A stretch of DNA of 64,000 bases from Petrocella atlantisensis (lineage in GTDB: Bacteria > Bacillota > Clostridia > Lachnospirales > Vallitaleaceae): positions 1,712,001 to 1,776,000 of the forward strand of contig NZ_LR130778.1 in NCBI RefSeq assembly GCF_900538275.1. Reading direction: 5' to 3'. The position numbers were made by a program, and so were the translations under genes. Below are positions 44,658 through 52,196 of this stretch, piece by piece. The stretch's first letter is position 1. Each line of letters begins with the position of its first letter. The notes below the pieces were generated by a model. The model was given only the letters and a program-made list of their open reading frames with translations, made no database searches and was not told the DNA's origin.

Positions 44658-44747
44658 GGCTTTTTGTTATGTAAGACAAGATGTATAACAACTTGTAGAT
44701 TATAATTCGGTATACCCTCTTACTAACCAATAATTGTATCCCTAGTC

Positions 44748-45974
44748 TTAATTATCGTTGTCATCATCATCGTCGTCATCGTTGTCGTCATCATCATCGT
44801 CGTCATCATCGTCATCATCGTCATCATCATCATCGTCATCATCGTCGTCGTCATCATCGTCGTCATTATCGTCATCTTTATCGTCATCTTTATCAAATTC
44901 CAGTACTTTTCCTGTATAAGCATCTATCTCAATCTCATATTCTCGACCTTCGAATCTTATCTCAATCTCATACTCTGCATCATCGTCATCATCATCAAAT
45001 TCAAACTTGATAATTTCGCCATTTGCTAGACCCAAAGCTATTTTCTTTGCCGCTTCTACACCGATGACGTCTCTGGATATACTCGAATCATATTCATCAT
45101 CATCGTCATCATCATCTTTCTCAAATTCTAGTACTTTTCCTGTATATGCATCTATCTCAATCTCATATTCTCGACCTTCGAATATGAGTTCTATCTCATA
45201 TTTTAAGTCATTATCGTCGTCATCAAATTCGAATTTTTTAATCTCGCCATTAACTAGACCTAGAGCTATTTTTTGGGCAGCTTCTACACCAATAACTTGT
45301 CTGGAATCTGATAACACTGTCGTTTCTTTGGTTGTTTTTTCCGCAGCTTCTGAGGCACTATCTACTTTGTTTTGTTCTGAAGAACTTTTGTTGTTATCTT
45401 CTTTATTTTGTGTCGCGCCGGTAACAGCATCTACATTTGCGACTATAACATTTTCTACAACACTTGTTTTTTGATCATCCGTCTTAGCTAGTATTGCTTT
45501 ATTAGAATCATTCAGATCGCTTTTGTTAATGACAGCATCTGCTGAAGCTGAAGCTACTGTACGTGTTAAAACAAGGGCTTCTATCTGTTTATTTTCTAAA
45601 TAAACCGATATCATCTGGTTAACTTTATCCACATATTTTTTTTGTGATTGTTCGTCCGTAACGGTAATTGTAACCTTATTGTCCTGACCGCCTGATATAT
45701 AGCCCGTAAGAATCATTAGGTCAACAAGATCGTCAACGACTTTTTCCAAGTCTTTATCCTTCATCGTATAATTAAGTAGTAATGCTTCTGCATCCTCATT
45801 AAGCGGTTTGATTTCAACAACTTTTTCCAGCCGGTTCGATAGAATCTCAATACTAGGATTGACATCCATCGTAAAGCTGTTTACCGGAGCGTTAAAAAAG
45901 AATCCTAAGCCGATTGCCATAGTAAAAATAACTGTTGTTACACCAACCCAAGTTTTATTTAACTTTGCTTTCAT
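44748..45974 (-). CDS. RsgI-like exported protein with two PepSY domains and a poly-Asp tail
   Basis: This is a 408-residue protein from the ATG at 45974 (CAGGAGG upstream); the frame to 46088 lies in a terminator and promoter. A short cytoplasmic start (9 residues) and one membrane helix (10-28) lead to an RsgI-like outer domain with SFTMDVNPSIEIL (Asn39-Pro40) and IKPLNEDAEALL. A Ser/Thr/Lys linker (145-225) is followed by two PepSY domains (about 227-285 and 302-361) that are near-duplicates (EGREYEIEIDAYTGKVLEF in both). Residues 362-408 are almost only Asp. There is no RsgI_N sigma-binding part, so it is probably an effector or sensor, not an anti-sigma factor. Confidence 0.8.
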   Translation of the reverse strand: MKAKLNKTWVGVTTVIFTMAIGLGFFFNAPVNSFTMDVNPSIEILSNRLEKVVEIKPLNEDAEALLLNYTMKDKDLEKVVDDLVDLMILTGYISGGQDNKVTITVTDEQSQKKYVDKVNQMISVYLENKQIEALVLTRTVASASADAVINKSDLNDSNKAILAKTDDQKTSVVENVIVANVDAVTGATQNKEDNNKSSSEQNKVDSASEAAEKTTKETTVLSDSRQVIGVEAAQKIALGLVNGEIKKFEFDDDDNDLKYEIELIFEGREYEIEIDAYTGKVLEFEKDDDDDDDEYDSSISRDVIGVEAAKKIALGLANGEIIKFEFDDDDDDAEYEIEIRFEGREYEIEIDAYTGKVLEFDKDDDKDDDNDDDDDDDDDDDDDDDDDDDDDDDDDDDNDDDDDDDNDN

Positions 45975-46021
45975 AATATTACCTCCTGTTTTGAATTCTG
46001 TTATTTTGCATCTATAACAGG

Positions 46022-46050
46022 TTAATGCGCTAGGACCCTCATTTATTGCA
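46022..46050 (-). promoter_or_regulatory. Candidate ECF-sigma promoter before the PepSY gene
   Basis: On the minus strand TGCAAT (plus 46045-46050), 17 nt, CATTAA (plus 46022-46027). The same layout occurs before the ECF sigma gene at 47846-47874. The shared flanks ATATGCAATAAA make a common regulator likely. Confidence 0.5.
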
Positions 46051-46054
46051 TATA

Positions 46055-46092
46055 AATAAAAAAAATATGACTTCACATAAAAAGTCATATTT
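46055..46092 (-). terminator. Terminator between the RsgI-like gene and the PepSY gene
   Basis: On the minus strand AAATATGACTT pairs with AAGTCATATTT, followed by seven T residues. It separates the sigma/anti-sigma operon from the PepSY gene, which therefore needs its own promoter. Confidence 0.8.
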
Positions 46093-46104
46093 TAAAAAAT
46101 TCAT

Positions 46105-47235
46105 TTAATCTATATCGTCATCATCTTCGTCATCGTCATCGATATCATCGTCGTCATCATCATCGATATCGTCGTCGTCATCATCATCGATATCGTCGTC
46201 GTCATCATCATCGATATCGTCGTCGTCATCATCATCGATATCGTCGTCATCATCATCATCGATATCGTCGTCGTCATCGTCATCATCGATATCGTCGTCG
46301 TCATCATCATCGATATCGTCGTCGTCATCATCATCGATATCTTCGTCGTCATCATCATCGATATCTTCGTCGTCATCATCATCGATATCTTCGTCGTCAT
46401 CATCATCGATATCTTCGTCATCATCAATATCATCATCGTTGTCATCAATATCATCATCTATAATGGTATAAGGTAAATCAACACGTTCAAGCTCTTGTTC
46501 TTCAATAACCGTACTTAAATCCAGTTCCATATATTTTGCCATACTTATAAGTTGTTCCAATGATAATCTAGCCAGATTATCCACCCTTAGTTCAGGAGAT
46601 AGTATCATCAGATTACGAATAAACGTCATCTTTCCTTCTGATATACCATAGGCCTTCGCCATGTCAGTAATAGTATTACTTCTGTCAATCGCTTGAGCCA
46701 ACACAATGGGACGAATGCTGTCCTCTGCCAGATGGTTGATGATGACCTCCTTAATCTCTTGCTTTTGAAGATTGGCCTTTTCTTTATTGTCATTATATAC
46801 AGAGACCAACAACATATCATCTGATTTTGTGATGTAGCTTGTCAATATCAATTTGTCCACTAGGTCTATGGTCACTTGATTCAAGGTTCTTCCTTTGAAT
46901 TCATAGTCACCAATAAATGTATGGGTCTCGGCATTTAGAGCTGTTATGCCTATAACCTTATTCTGCTTGTTGGTTTCTATCTGAATACTTGGATTAATAT
47001 CCAAATAAACGGTACTATCAATGGCTCTAAGCTGAATATTAAAAAGTACAACAAGTAATACAACCGATGCTATGGCTGTCATATATCTGATCGGTGGTAT
47101 GTATTTTTTTTGTCTGGTTATGTCATCATGCTTTTCTTGTTTGACTCTTGGCTTTTCTTTTATGGTCTCAAGTAACTGAATGGGTGCCTGTTCTATTCCC
47201 TGCGACAAATGTTTTAATATTTTCTTTTCATTCAT
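46105..47235 (-). CDS. RsgI-like transmembrane (putative anti-sigma) protein with aspartate-repeat tail
   Basis: This is a 376-residue protein overlapping the ECF sigma gene (ATGA) with GGAGGG upstream. The cytoplasmic part (1-50) is basic and helical and would contact the sigma factor, though no named anti-sigma domain is recognised. A membrane helix is at 51-68. The outer domain begins VYLDINPSIQIETN (Asn81-Pro82) and resembles the RsgI outer domain over about 75-250. From about 262 to the end it consists of Ile-Asp and poly-Asp units, roughly a dozen copies of an eight-residue IDDDDDED/IDDDDDDD repeat. Pairing with an ECF rather than SigI factor is unusual for this outer domain. Confidence 0.78.
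   Translation of the reverse strand: MNEKKILKHLSQGIEQAPIQLLETIKEKPRVKQEKHDDITRQKKYIPPIRYMTAIASVVLLVVLFNIQLRAIDSTVYLDINPSIQIETNKQNKVIGITALNAETHTFIGDYEFKGRTLNQVTIDLVDKLILTSYITKSDDMLLVSVYNDNKEKANLQKQEIKEVIINHLAEDSIRPIVLAQAIDRSNTITDMAKAYGISEGKMTFIRNLMILSPELRVDNLARLSLEQLISMAKYMELDLSTVIEEQELERVDLPYTIIDDDIDDNDDDIDDDEDIDDDDDEDIDDDDDEDIDDDDDEDIDDDDDDDIDDDDDDDIDDDDDDDDIDDDDDDDIDDDDDDDIDDDDDDDIDDDDDDDIDDDDDDDIDDDDEDDDDID
46140..46430. repeat. 24-bp coding tandem repeat (Asp-rich tail)
   Basis: About 12 near-identical units of 24 nt built from ATCGATATC followed by GTC and ATC triplets, with one unit 27 nt long. They lie inside the coding region of the RsgI-like protein and keep its frame. Length variation by slippage or recombination would change the tail by eight residues at a time. 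Confidence 0.9.
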
Positions 47236-47825
47236 AGTGCACCCTCCTTTTCTTCTAAATATGCTCTTAATTTTTTTATAGCCCTGTGGTACTTGGACAG
47301 CGTTGTAGAAAGCCCTAGCCCTAAGTTGCTTGCTATCTCTTTGTGTTTCATGCCTGTTACTGCATGTAAAAGAACAATCTGGCTTTCTTCACTGGTCAAT
47401 TGTTTGAGGGCTACTTCTAGTACCATTTTATCTTCCGGATCTGTTATATAGGAAAAGCGATGATCATTACTAAGCTGCTGATCTTCCATATAGATAATAC
47501 GCTTATCTTTTCTGAGTTGACTCAAGTATAAGTTCTTAGTTATAGTAAAAAGCCAAGCCAAAGGTTTACCCATGGGTTTATATAAATGAGCCGCAGACAG
47601 AACCTTAACATAAGTCTCTTGAATTAAGTCCAAAGCTTCCTCGTGATTTTTTGTTAGAGATAAGGCATAAGTGTAAAGTGTCCTTTCTGTAATCTGATAC
47701 AGTTCGTCAAAAGCAACCATATCAGATTCACCAATACGGATAAAGAGTCCTTCGTCAATATTTAGATTTTTATATGTCGATGGCTTAGAAACTTCATCGT
47801 CTACAACAAAGGTAAACAGTAGCAT
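47232..47825 (-). CDS. ECF RNA polymerase sigma factor
   Basis: This is a 197-residue sigma-70 family factor. Region 2 (about 38-100) contains FDELYQITERTLYTYALSLT, EALDLIQETYVKVLSAA and PLAWLFTITKNLYLSQLRK. Region 4 (about 135-190) contains LEVALKQLTSEESQIVLLHA and MKHKEIASNLGLGLSTTLSK. There are 35 extra residues at the N-terminus. It is the first gene of an operon with an RsgI-like partner and has a possible autoregulated promoter. The ribosome site is ATAAGGAG. Confidence 0.9.
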   Translation of the reverse strand: MLLFTFVVDDEVSKPSTYKNLNIDEGLFIRIGESDMVAFDELYQITERTLYTYALSLTKNHEEALDLIQETYVKVLSAAHLYKPMGKPLAWLFTITKNLYLSQLRKDKRIIYMEDQQLSNDHRFSYITDPEDKMVLEVALKQLTSEESQIVLLHAVTGMKHKEIASNLGLGLSTTLSKYHRAIKKLRAYLEEKEGAL

Positions 47826-47845
47826 GTCATTCTCCTTATATACTA

Positions 47846-47874
47846 TTAACGTCTAATGCGTCTATTTTATTGCA
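47846..47874 (-). promoter_or_regulatory. Candidate autoregulated promoter of the ECF sigma operon
   Basis: On the minus strand TGCAAT (plus 47869-47874), a 17-nt spacer, CGTTAA (plus 47846-47851), about 20 nt before the start codon. It matches the motif before the PepSY gene in sequence and spacing. Confidence 0.5.
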
Positions 47875-47886
47875 TATTAATATTTT

Positions 47887-48870
47887 TTAGCTTGAGGCGC
47901 TGGTGGCAGCTGCACTTGCTGCGGTGATCGTAGCAATCATAGCCGCTGTCTGAGCCGCAATAATTGTTTCAATTGAAACACTCAGGGTTGTGGTGATGAG
48001 TCCATTTTCTTTGGCGGATTGAATATAATGATCGGAAATAATACCGGATGCCAATAATATATTCATTCCTTTACCTAACCATTTATATTTCTTTAAGCCT
48101 TTAAGCCAAGTGGCAACCTCTACAAAATCTTCACCCAACACTTTTTCATCCATATCCAGTAAAGCGACAAGACCGATGGCGGGATAGTATTCTGTTGTCA
48201 CCTTCAGCTTATTTTCTTTCATGATTTGAAAAAGATAGCTACATCGATTGACCATATCCCTCATGTTCATGGTAGAAAAAGCCAGTATATGTGAGAGCGT
48301 CTGAAGCCCATTGCTTTTGGTAAAACCGACTTCACTTAATGCTCGGTAATAGGATTCAAGCGCATCTACTTGATGATTGGAAGTTGAGAGTAATATGGCC
48401 AAGGCATAATCATCGCCACTGGTTAAAAATGGGTGATTGGCTTTCATATCTTTGTATATTTCCATCGCTTTATCTATCCTTTGGACAGCTTCATCCCTTG
48501 ATGTTAAGGTTTTTTCAAGTGCGTAACTAGCCGTACATAGATAACTGCTTTGCTTAAAACCTGCTTCTTTTAACAAGGGTTGTCTTCTGTACATTTGATC
48601 AAATATATCTTCCGGCTTATCATACTGAGCGCACAAAAGACCAGCCACTGTAAAGTTCATCATACCTCTATAAGGTGAAAATGCACCGGTTCGCATCTTG
48701 ATATGTTTTTTCATCCCTTTAATCTGGTCTACATCAATATCCTTCTTACTCATAGTATAGCTAAGCGCCACAAGATGAATCAGTAAATTGTGCTCCCACA
48801 TAAAAGGTTTTTCTAATATAAGAAAATTGTTCATTAAGCGGTCTATACTTTCTTGATAATATGGCTTCAT
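47887..48870 (-). CDS. DUF4003 family protein
   Basis: This is a 327-residue protein from the ATG at 48870, placed by AAAGGGAG; a GTG at 48903 would add 11 residues. It is all-helical with DUF4003 features: MWEHNLLIHLVALSYTM near residue 25, TGAFSPYRGMMNFTVAGLL, FLTSGDDYALAILLS, and LKKYKWLGKGMNILLASGII near the end. The C-terminal 40 residues are Ala/Thr/Ile-rich. DUF4003 has no established function. It is a single gene after the ECF operon on the same strand, with no obvious terminator before the sigma gene's promoter region. Confidence 0.82.
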   Translation of the reverse strand: MKPYYQESIDRLMNNFLILEKPFMWEHNLLIHLVALSYTMSKKDIDVDQIKGMKKHIKMRTGAFSPYRGMMNFTVAGLLCAQYDKPEDIFDQMYRRQPLLKEAGFKQSSYLCTASYALEKTLTSRDEAVQRIDKAMEIYKDMKANHPFLTSGDDYALAILLSTSNHQVDALESYYRALSEVGFTKSNGLQTLSHILAFSTMNMRDMVNRCSYLFQIMKENKLKVTTEYYPAIGLVALLDMDEKVLGEDFVEVATWLKGLKKYKWLGKGMNILLASGIISDHYIQSAKENGLITTTLSVSIETIIAAQTAAMIATITAASAAATSASS

Positions 48871-48995
48871 TCTAATCTCCCTTTTCAAATCTCTATACTT
48901 CACTCTAATTTATTGTATCCATCTACCATTTTACCCCATATGCATTATTATAGCCATGGTCCTGCTCTTTATTTAATGGTATTTTAATTTCAACA
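48871..48995. other. Non-coding gap upstream of the DUF4003 gene
   Basis: AT-rich sequence between the DUF4003 start and the fliS terminator. It should contain the DUF4003 promoter. I see no clear boxes and no open frame. Confidence 0.3.
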
Positions 48996-49057
48996 CAAAA
49001 ACAGCAAGCATTCATTTTGACCTTTCCCTCGAGGGTCAAAAACGAATACTTGCTGCT
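48996..49057 (-). terminator. Terminator of the flagellin-fliS transcript
   Basis: On the minus strand AGCAAGTATTCGTTTTTGACC pairs imperfectly with GGTCAAAATGAATGCTTGCT around an 11-nt loop, followed by TTTTTGTGTT. It lies about 210 nt after the fliS stop, so the transcript has a long structured 3' end. Confidence 0.75.
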
Positions 49058-49133
49058 ATAAAATTTGATTTTTCAAAAAAGTTATTCATATGAAACACTA
49101 AGGTTCACACCTACTCGGCACCGCCAAAATCGA

Positions 49134-49258
49134 CTATGAAGTTCCTGGAAGTAGTGTGTATGAACGGAGCAAGACAGCAGGAGCTGTCCGCCGACTTTTG
49201 GTGCAGGACGCACCAACTGGAGGCCGAAGTCATACATACTACGGAAGGGTTTTCATAG
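49134..49258. ncRNA. Highly structured non-coding element downstream of fliS
   Basis: Read on the plus strand, nested pairs are CTATGAA (49134-49140) with TTCATAG (49252-49258), TTCC with GGAA, and the 13-nt GTAGTGTGTATGA (49151-49163) with TCATACATACTAC (49230-49242). Inside are two perfect hairpins: GACAGC-AGGA-GCTGTC (49173-49188) and TTGGTGC-AGGAC-GCACCAA (49198-49216). The 13-nt stem has one G-U pair on the plus strand but an A-C mismatch on the minus strand, which favours a plus-strand RNA. The minus-strand version would be the fliS 3' untranslated region. Local GC content is higher than in the surrounding gaps. I cannot match it to a known RNA family. Confidence 0.55.
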
Positions 49259-49267
49259 GACCCACCT

Positions 49268-49744
49268 TTAAGCCTTAAAGCCCCTACTGTTCTCCGTATA
49301 GACCGACTCATTCAACTTGTTCTTCCCATAAGTAAGTCCAGCATACACCTGCTGACCATTTTGAATCAGGGGTGCTGTTTTCTGCTCTTCTTTGGCCGCT
49401 TGTTGCCATCCGAGTAAGAGCATATTTAAAACATCTTTAGCTGATTCAAGAGGTTTTATACTGTTCTTAATGGATGCTTCAATAAATCTTTTGTTCACGA
49501 AAATATATAACGACATCAGGTCTCTTGAAATATCGTATTGAAAGTCCAGATTGTCACTTAGTTCTCTTAGCAACCGCGTTGCTCTATTCATACTGTTGGT
49601 AAAGCCTTTTTCATCTTCTTGGTCAAATCGATCTATGGCTTCATTCATTTCTGTAATCAGCATCTCATAGTTGATGACCACTAAGTCGTTTTGGCTAGCA
49701 TTAACGATTCTTGTTTGAAATTCTTTAGCAAGTTGTGCATTCAT
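49268..49744 (-). CDS. fliS: Flagellin export chaperone FliS
   Basis: This is a 158-residue helical protein. The FliS fold is recognisable from QTRIVNASQNDLVVINYEML at the start, FTNSMNRATRLLRELSDNLD, and the region ISRDLMSLYIFVNKRFIEAS with SAKDVLNMLLLGWQQA near residue 115. It is longer than usual (about 125 residues) because of a C-terminal extension of roughly 35 residues (GQQVYAGLTYGKNKL). FliS binds the C-terminal helix of flagellin to prevent premature polymerisation. It lies 9 nt after the flagellin gene. Ribosome site AGGGTGAT. Confidence 0.88.
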   Translation of the reverse strand: MNAQLAKEFQTRIVNASQNDLVVINYEMLITEMNEAIDRFDQEDEKGFTNSMNRATRLLRELSDNLDFQYDISRDLMSLYIFVNKRFIEASIKNSIKPLESAKDVLNMLLLGWQQAAKEEQKTAPLIQNGQQVYAGLTYGKNKLNESVYTENSRGFKA

Positions 49745-49753
49745 CTAATCACC

Positions 49754-51871
49754 CTAACCTTGTAAGAGTTGTAGTAATGACTGTGGCCTTTGATTGGCTT
49801 GCGCAAGCATAGATGTTCCTGCTTGTTGAATGATGTTTTGTAATGTAAATTGAGACATCTCATACGCCATATCCGCATCTAGAATTCTAGATAAGGACGC
49901 TGTCATGTTTTCTGAAGCCGCTTCTAAGTTAGCTATAGTATGCTCAAGACGGTTCTGATAAGCACCAAGCTTGGATCTTACCGTTGATATGGTCTGTATG
50001 GCTGTATCAACAATTCCGATTGCTTCTTGTGCACCACCGGAAGTGGATAAGTTAAGATCGGTTATACCAAGAGCTCTTGGTGATAAATTCTGAATCCTAA
50101 TCTCCATAAACTGACCTTCATTAGCACCAATCTGTAAATCAAGCGGGCCTGTCTGAAGAAGGTTCATGGTTACCATGCCAATATTATCACCGGATACTAA
50201 CCTTAACTCAAAATTATTGTTAGATTCAAATACAATATCACGCCCAACGGTAGATACAGTTGTACCTGCTGGGAAACCATCAATAACATTCGTAGTCGCC
50301 GGATCATCAAACACAATACTGGAGCCATTGATTTGAACATTACGTCCTAAGTTTCCAAAGCCTTTTTCAAGGGTGATATTACCGGTTTCAAAACCTAGGC
50401 TTTTAGCTGTCGCTATATCGTCCGGATCTGAAGTTGTATTTGGCTTTAAAGTTACTTCAAAACCATCTTTATTAAATGCCACTAATTTATTTGGGACATC
50501 ATCTGTAAAAGCAAAATAAGTGTTACTTGCCAATGCCTGCGTATTAAGCGCCGTTAAAACATCTTCTCTTCCAGCTGCAATATCTAAGTCAAAACCGGCA
50601 CTAAAGTCAACGGTTGCTACCGGTGCACCATCCACATAGATGGCAAGAAGACCAGTAAGATCATTGCCTGCTCCGGTAGATATTGCATCTACAGGTACAC
50701 TTTTTGTAAGGTCGGCGGTGCCGATGCCTGTTACAACTGTTCCTACTTCAAAAGCACCTAACTCGCCAGCTAGAGTAACATCATTAGGCTCTGCTGCATT
50801 GGCCGGCTCAACCACAAGTGGCTTAGCAGAATAGATGACCAATTCGCCTGTACTGGAATAGGATAGCTCAAGACCGGGTATGCCGGCTACTTTTAATTTC
50901 TCATATATGCTTTGATTGGTATCTGTATTATCAAGAGATACAGTTGTACCATTAATCAGAACATTGCCACCTGGTGCTGTTATGGTTGTGTTGGTACCAA
51001 TATCTATCATCGTTTCAAATACATTGGCTGTATTGGGTTGAAAATGCTCGTTATCCAAGCCTAGTGCAGTAAGAAGACTTAGATCCCCTGTTACATTCAG
51101 CTCTCTAGGTCCAAATTGGTTCATGGCCAAGCTTAAAGCTTTACCATTTCCAAAAGGTGGTACCGGTTCAATACTTATGCTAACATCCACTCTTGAAGAT
51201 AGGTCTCTAAGCTTAGAGAATACTTCTTCACTGGTATCACCGGTTTCAATTTTGACTTGCTCACCATTAATGTTAATGGTACCTTCAACCGTTGCTTTAC
51301 CGTTACCGTCAAATAGGTCAACAATGCCACCAACATCTTTGGTCACACTGGCAAGTTGGGACACTTCAAAAGAATAGACCCCAGCTTCTACAGTATCACT
51401 CATGGATACAATATCTGCGATATCCGCATTGGTTGAAAAGGCTCTACGGTCGATATCACCGTTTAAAAGCTTCATTTGGTTGAATTCAATTGAAGATGAT
51501 ATTCTATCAATCTCGTTTTGCATTTGTCTAACTTCATCTTGTACTGCTTTTCTGTCTTGCGCATCGTAAGTACCATTTGAAACTTGAACCGACAATTCCC
51601 TTACTCTTTGCAGCATAGCATGCACTTCATTGAGGGCACCCTCTGCTGTCTGTATTAATGATATGCCGTCCATGGCATTTCGATTCGCCTGTTTCAATCC
51701 TCTTACTTGCGTGTCCATTTTTTGAGTTATTGCGAGACCTGCCGCATCGTCCGCTGCATGATTAATTCTTAGGCCAGATGATAATCTCTCCAAAGTCTTG
51801 TCGAGCTTGCTGTTGGATTTATCTAGCTGATGCAGGGCACGAAGTGAAGGAATATTGTGGTTAATTCTCAT
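49754..51871 (-). CDS. Flagellin with large variable domain
   Basis: This is a 705-residue flagellin from the ATG at 51871 (AGAGGTG nine nt upstream; a GTG nine nt earlier is too close to the ribosome site). The conserved N-terminal D0/D1 part (1-175) has MRINHNIPSLRALHQL, LSSGLRINHAADDAAGLAI and RNAMDGISLIQTAEGALNEV. The C-terminal D1/D0 part (about 615-705) has IQTISTVRSKLGAYQNRLEH and SQFTLQNIIQQAGTSMLAQA. Between them are about 440 residues of beta-rich surface domain with repeated ING-type and GTNTTI-like segments, far more than in a 270-residue flagellin. A canonical sigma-D promoter lies upstream. No Cys residues were noticed. Confidence 0.95.
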   Translation of the reverse strand: MRINHNIPSLRALHQLDKSNSKLDKTLERLSSGLRINHAADDAAGLAITQKMDTQVRGLKQANRNAMDGISLIQTAEGALNEVHAMLQRVRELSVQVSNGTYDAQDRKAVQDEVRQMQNEIDRISSSIEFNQMKLLNGDIDRRAFSTNADIADIVSMSDTVEAGVYSFEVSQLASVTKDVGGIVDLFDGNGKATVEGTININGEQVKIETGDTSEEVFSKLRDLSSRVDVSISIEPVPPFGNGKALSLAMNQFGPRELNVTGDLSLLTALGLDNEHFQPNTANVFETMIDIGTNTTITAPGGNVLINGTTVSLDNTDTNQSIYEKLKVAGIPGLELSYSSTGELVIYSAKPLVVEPANAAEPNDVTLAGELGAFEVGTVVTGIGTADLTKSVPVDAISTGAGNDLTGLLAIYVDGAPVATVDFSAGFDLDIAAGREDVLTALNTQALASNTYFAFTDDVPNKLVAFNKDGFEVTLKPNTTSDPDDIATAKSLGFETGNITLEKGFGNLGRNVQINGSSIVFDDPATTNVIDGFPAGTTVSTVGRDIVFESNNNFELRLVSGDNIGMVTMNLLQTGPLDLQIGANEGQFMEIRIQNLSPRALGITDLNLSTSGGAQEAIGIVDTAIQTISTVRSKLGAYQNRLEHTIANLEAASENMTASLSRILDADMAYEMSQFTLQNIIQQAGTSMLAQANQRPQSLLQLLQG

Positions 51872-51979
51872 AGTGTACACACCTCTCTGATTGAAATTTT
51901 TGTGACAGATCTTCTTTTTCCTTAAAGATAATTCTGCCTTGGCAATGATTATTCATCACTCTTTAGTTTTCTACAGTGT

Positions 51980-52006
51980 TTATCGACATATTTTCTAATA
52001 ATTTTA
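51980..52006 (-). promoter_or_regulatory. Sigma-D (sigma-28) promoter of flagellin
   Basis: On the minus strand TAAA (plus 52003-52006), a spacer of exactly 15 nt, and GTCGATAA (plus 51980-51987). The consensus is TAAA-N15-GCCGATAA. It lies about 110 nt before the start codon, leaving a long leader. Confidence 0.92.
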
Positions 52007-52039
52007 GTTGAAAATGAAAAATATGTTGATTTGTGGTCT

Positions 52040-52186
52040 TTAATTTGTCTTAATTTTATTTTTAAGATCCTTTTCTTTGGCTTCATCCATCTTTTGAATG
52101 ATGGCAGAAAGACCTGTTGCAATCTCACCCACTTGCGCGGGCAAGGTTCTTGGTATTACTTTTGTATCCTCCTGTTTAACTTTCAT
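52040..52186 (-). CDS. Small 48-residue hypothetical protein between the FliK-like gene and flagellin
   Basis: The start is at the ATG at 52186 with TTAGGAGA upstream; the stop is TAA at 52040. The protein is hydrophilic: a charged N-terminus (MKVKQEDTKVIPRTLP), a short amphipathic middle (VGEIATGLSAIIQKMDEA) and a Lys-rich end. No signal peptide or membrane segment is present and I recognise no family. It begins 10 nt after the FliK-like gene stop, so it is probably co-translated with it. The flagellin promoter starts just beyond its end. A role in flagellar assembly is suggested only by position. Confidence 0.7.
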   Translation of the reverse strand: MKVKQEDTKVIPRTLPAQVGEIATGLSAIIQKMDEAKEKDLKNKIKTN

Positions 52187-52196
52187 ATTAGATCTC

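Noticed and set aside
44723-44923. Minus-strand Met/Thr-rich open frame
   Set aside because: It is a shifted frame of the poly-Asp codons of the PepSY protein; its composition is an artefact of GATGAC-type repeats. The same applies to 46110-46457.
46140-46430. CRISPR-like regular repeats
   Set aside because: The units are contiguous, have no unique spacers and stay in frame in an Asp-rich coding sequence.
49111-49311. Minus-strand 66-residue open frame
   Set aside because: It overlaps the fliS C-terminus and the structured element, has no ribosome site, and has an unusual Cys/Ser-rich composition unlike its neighbours.
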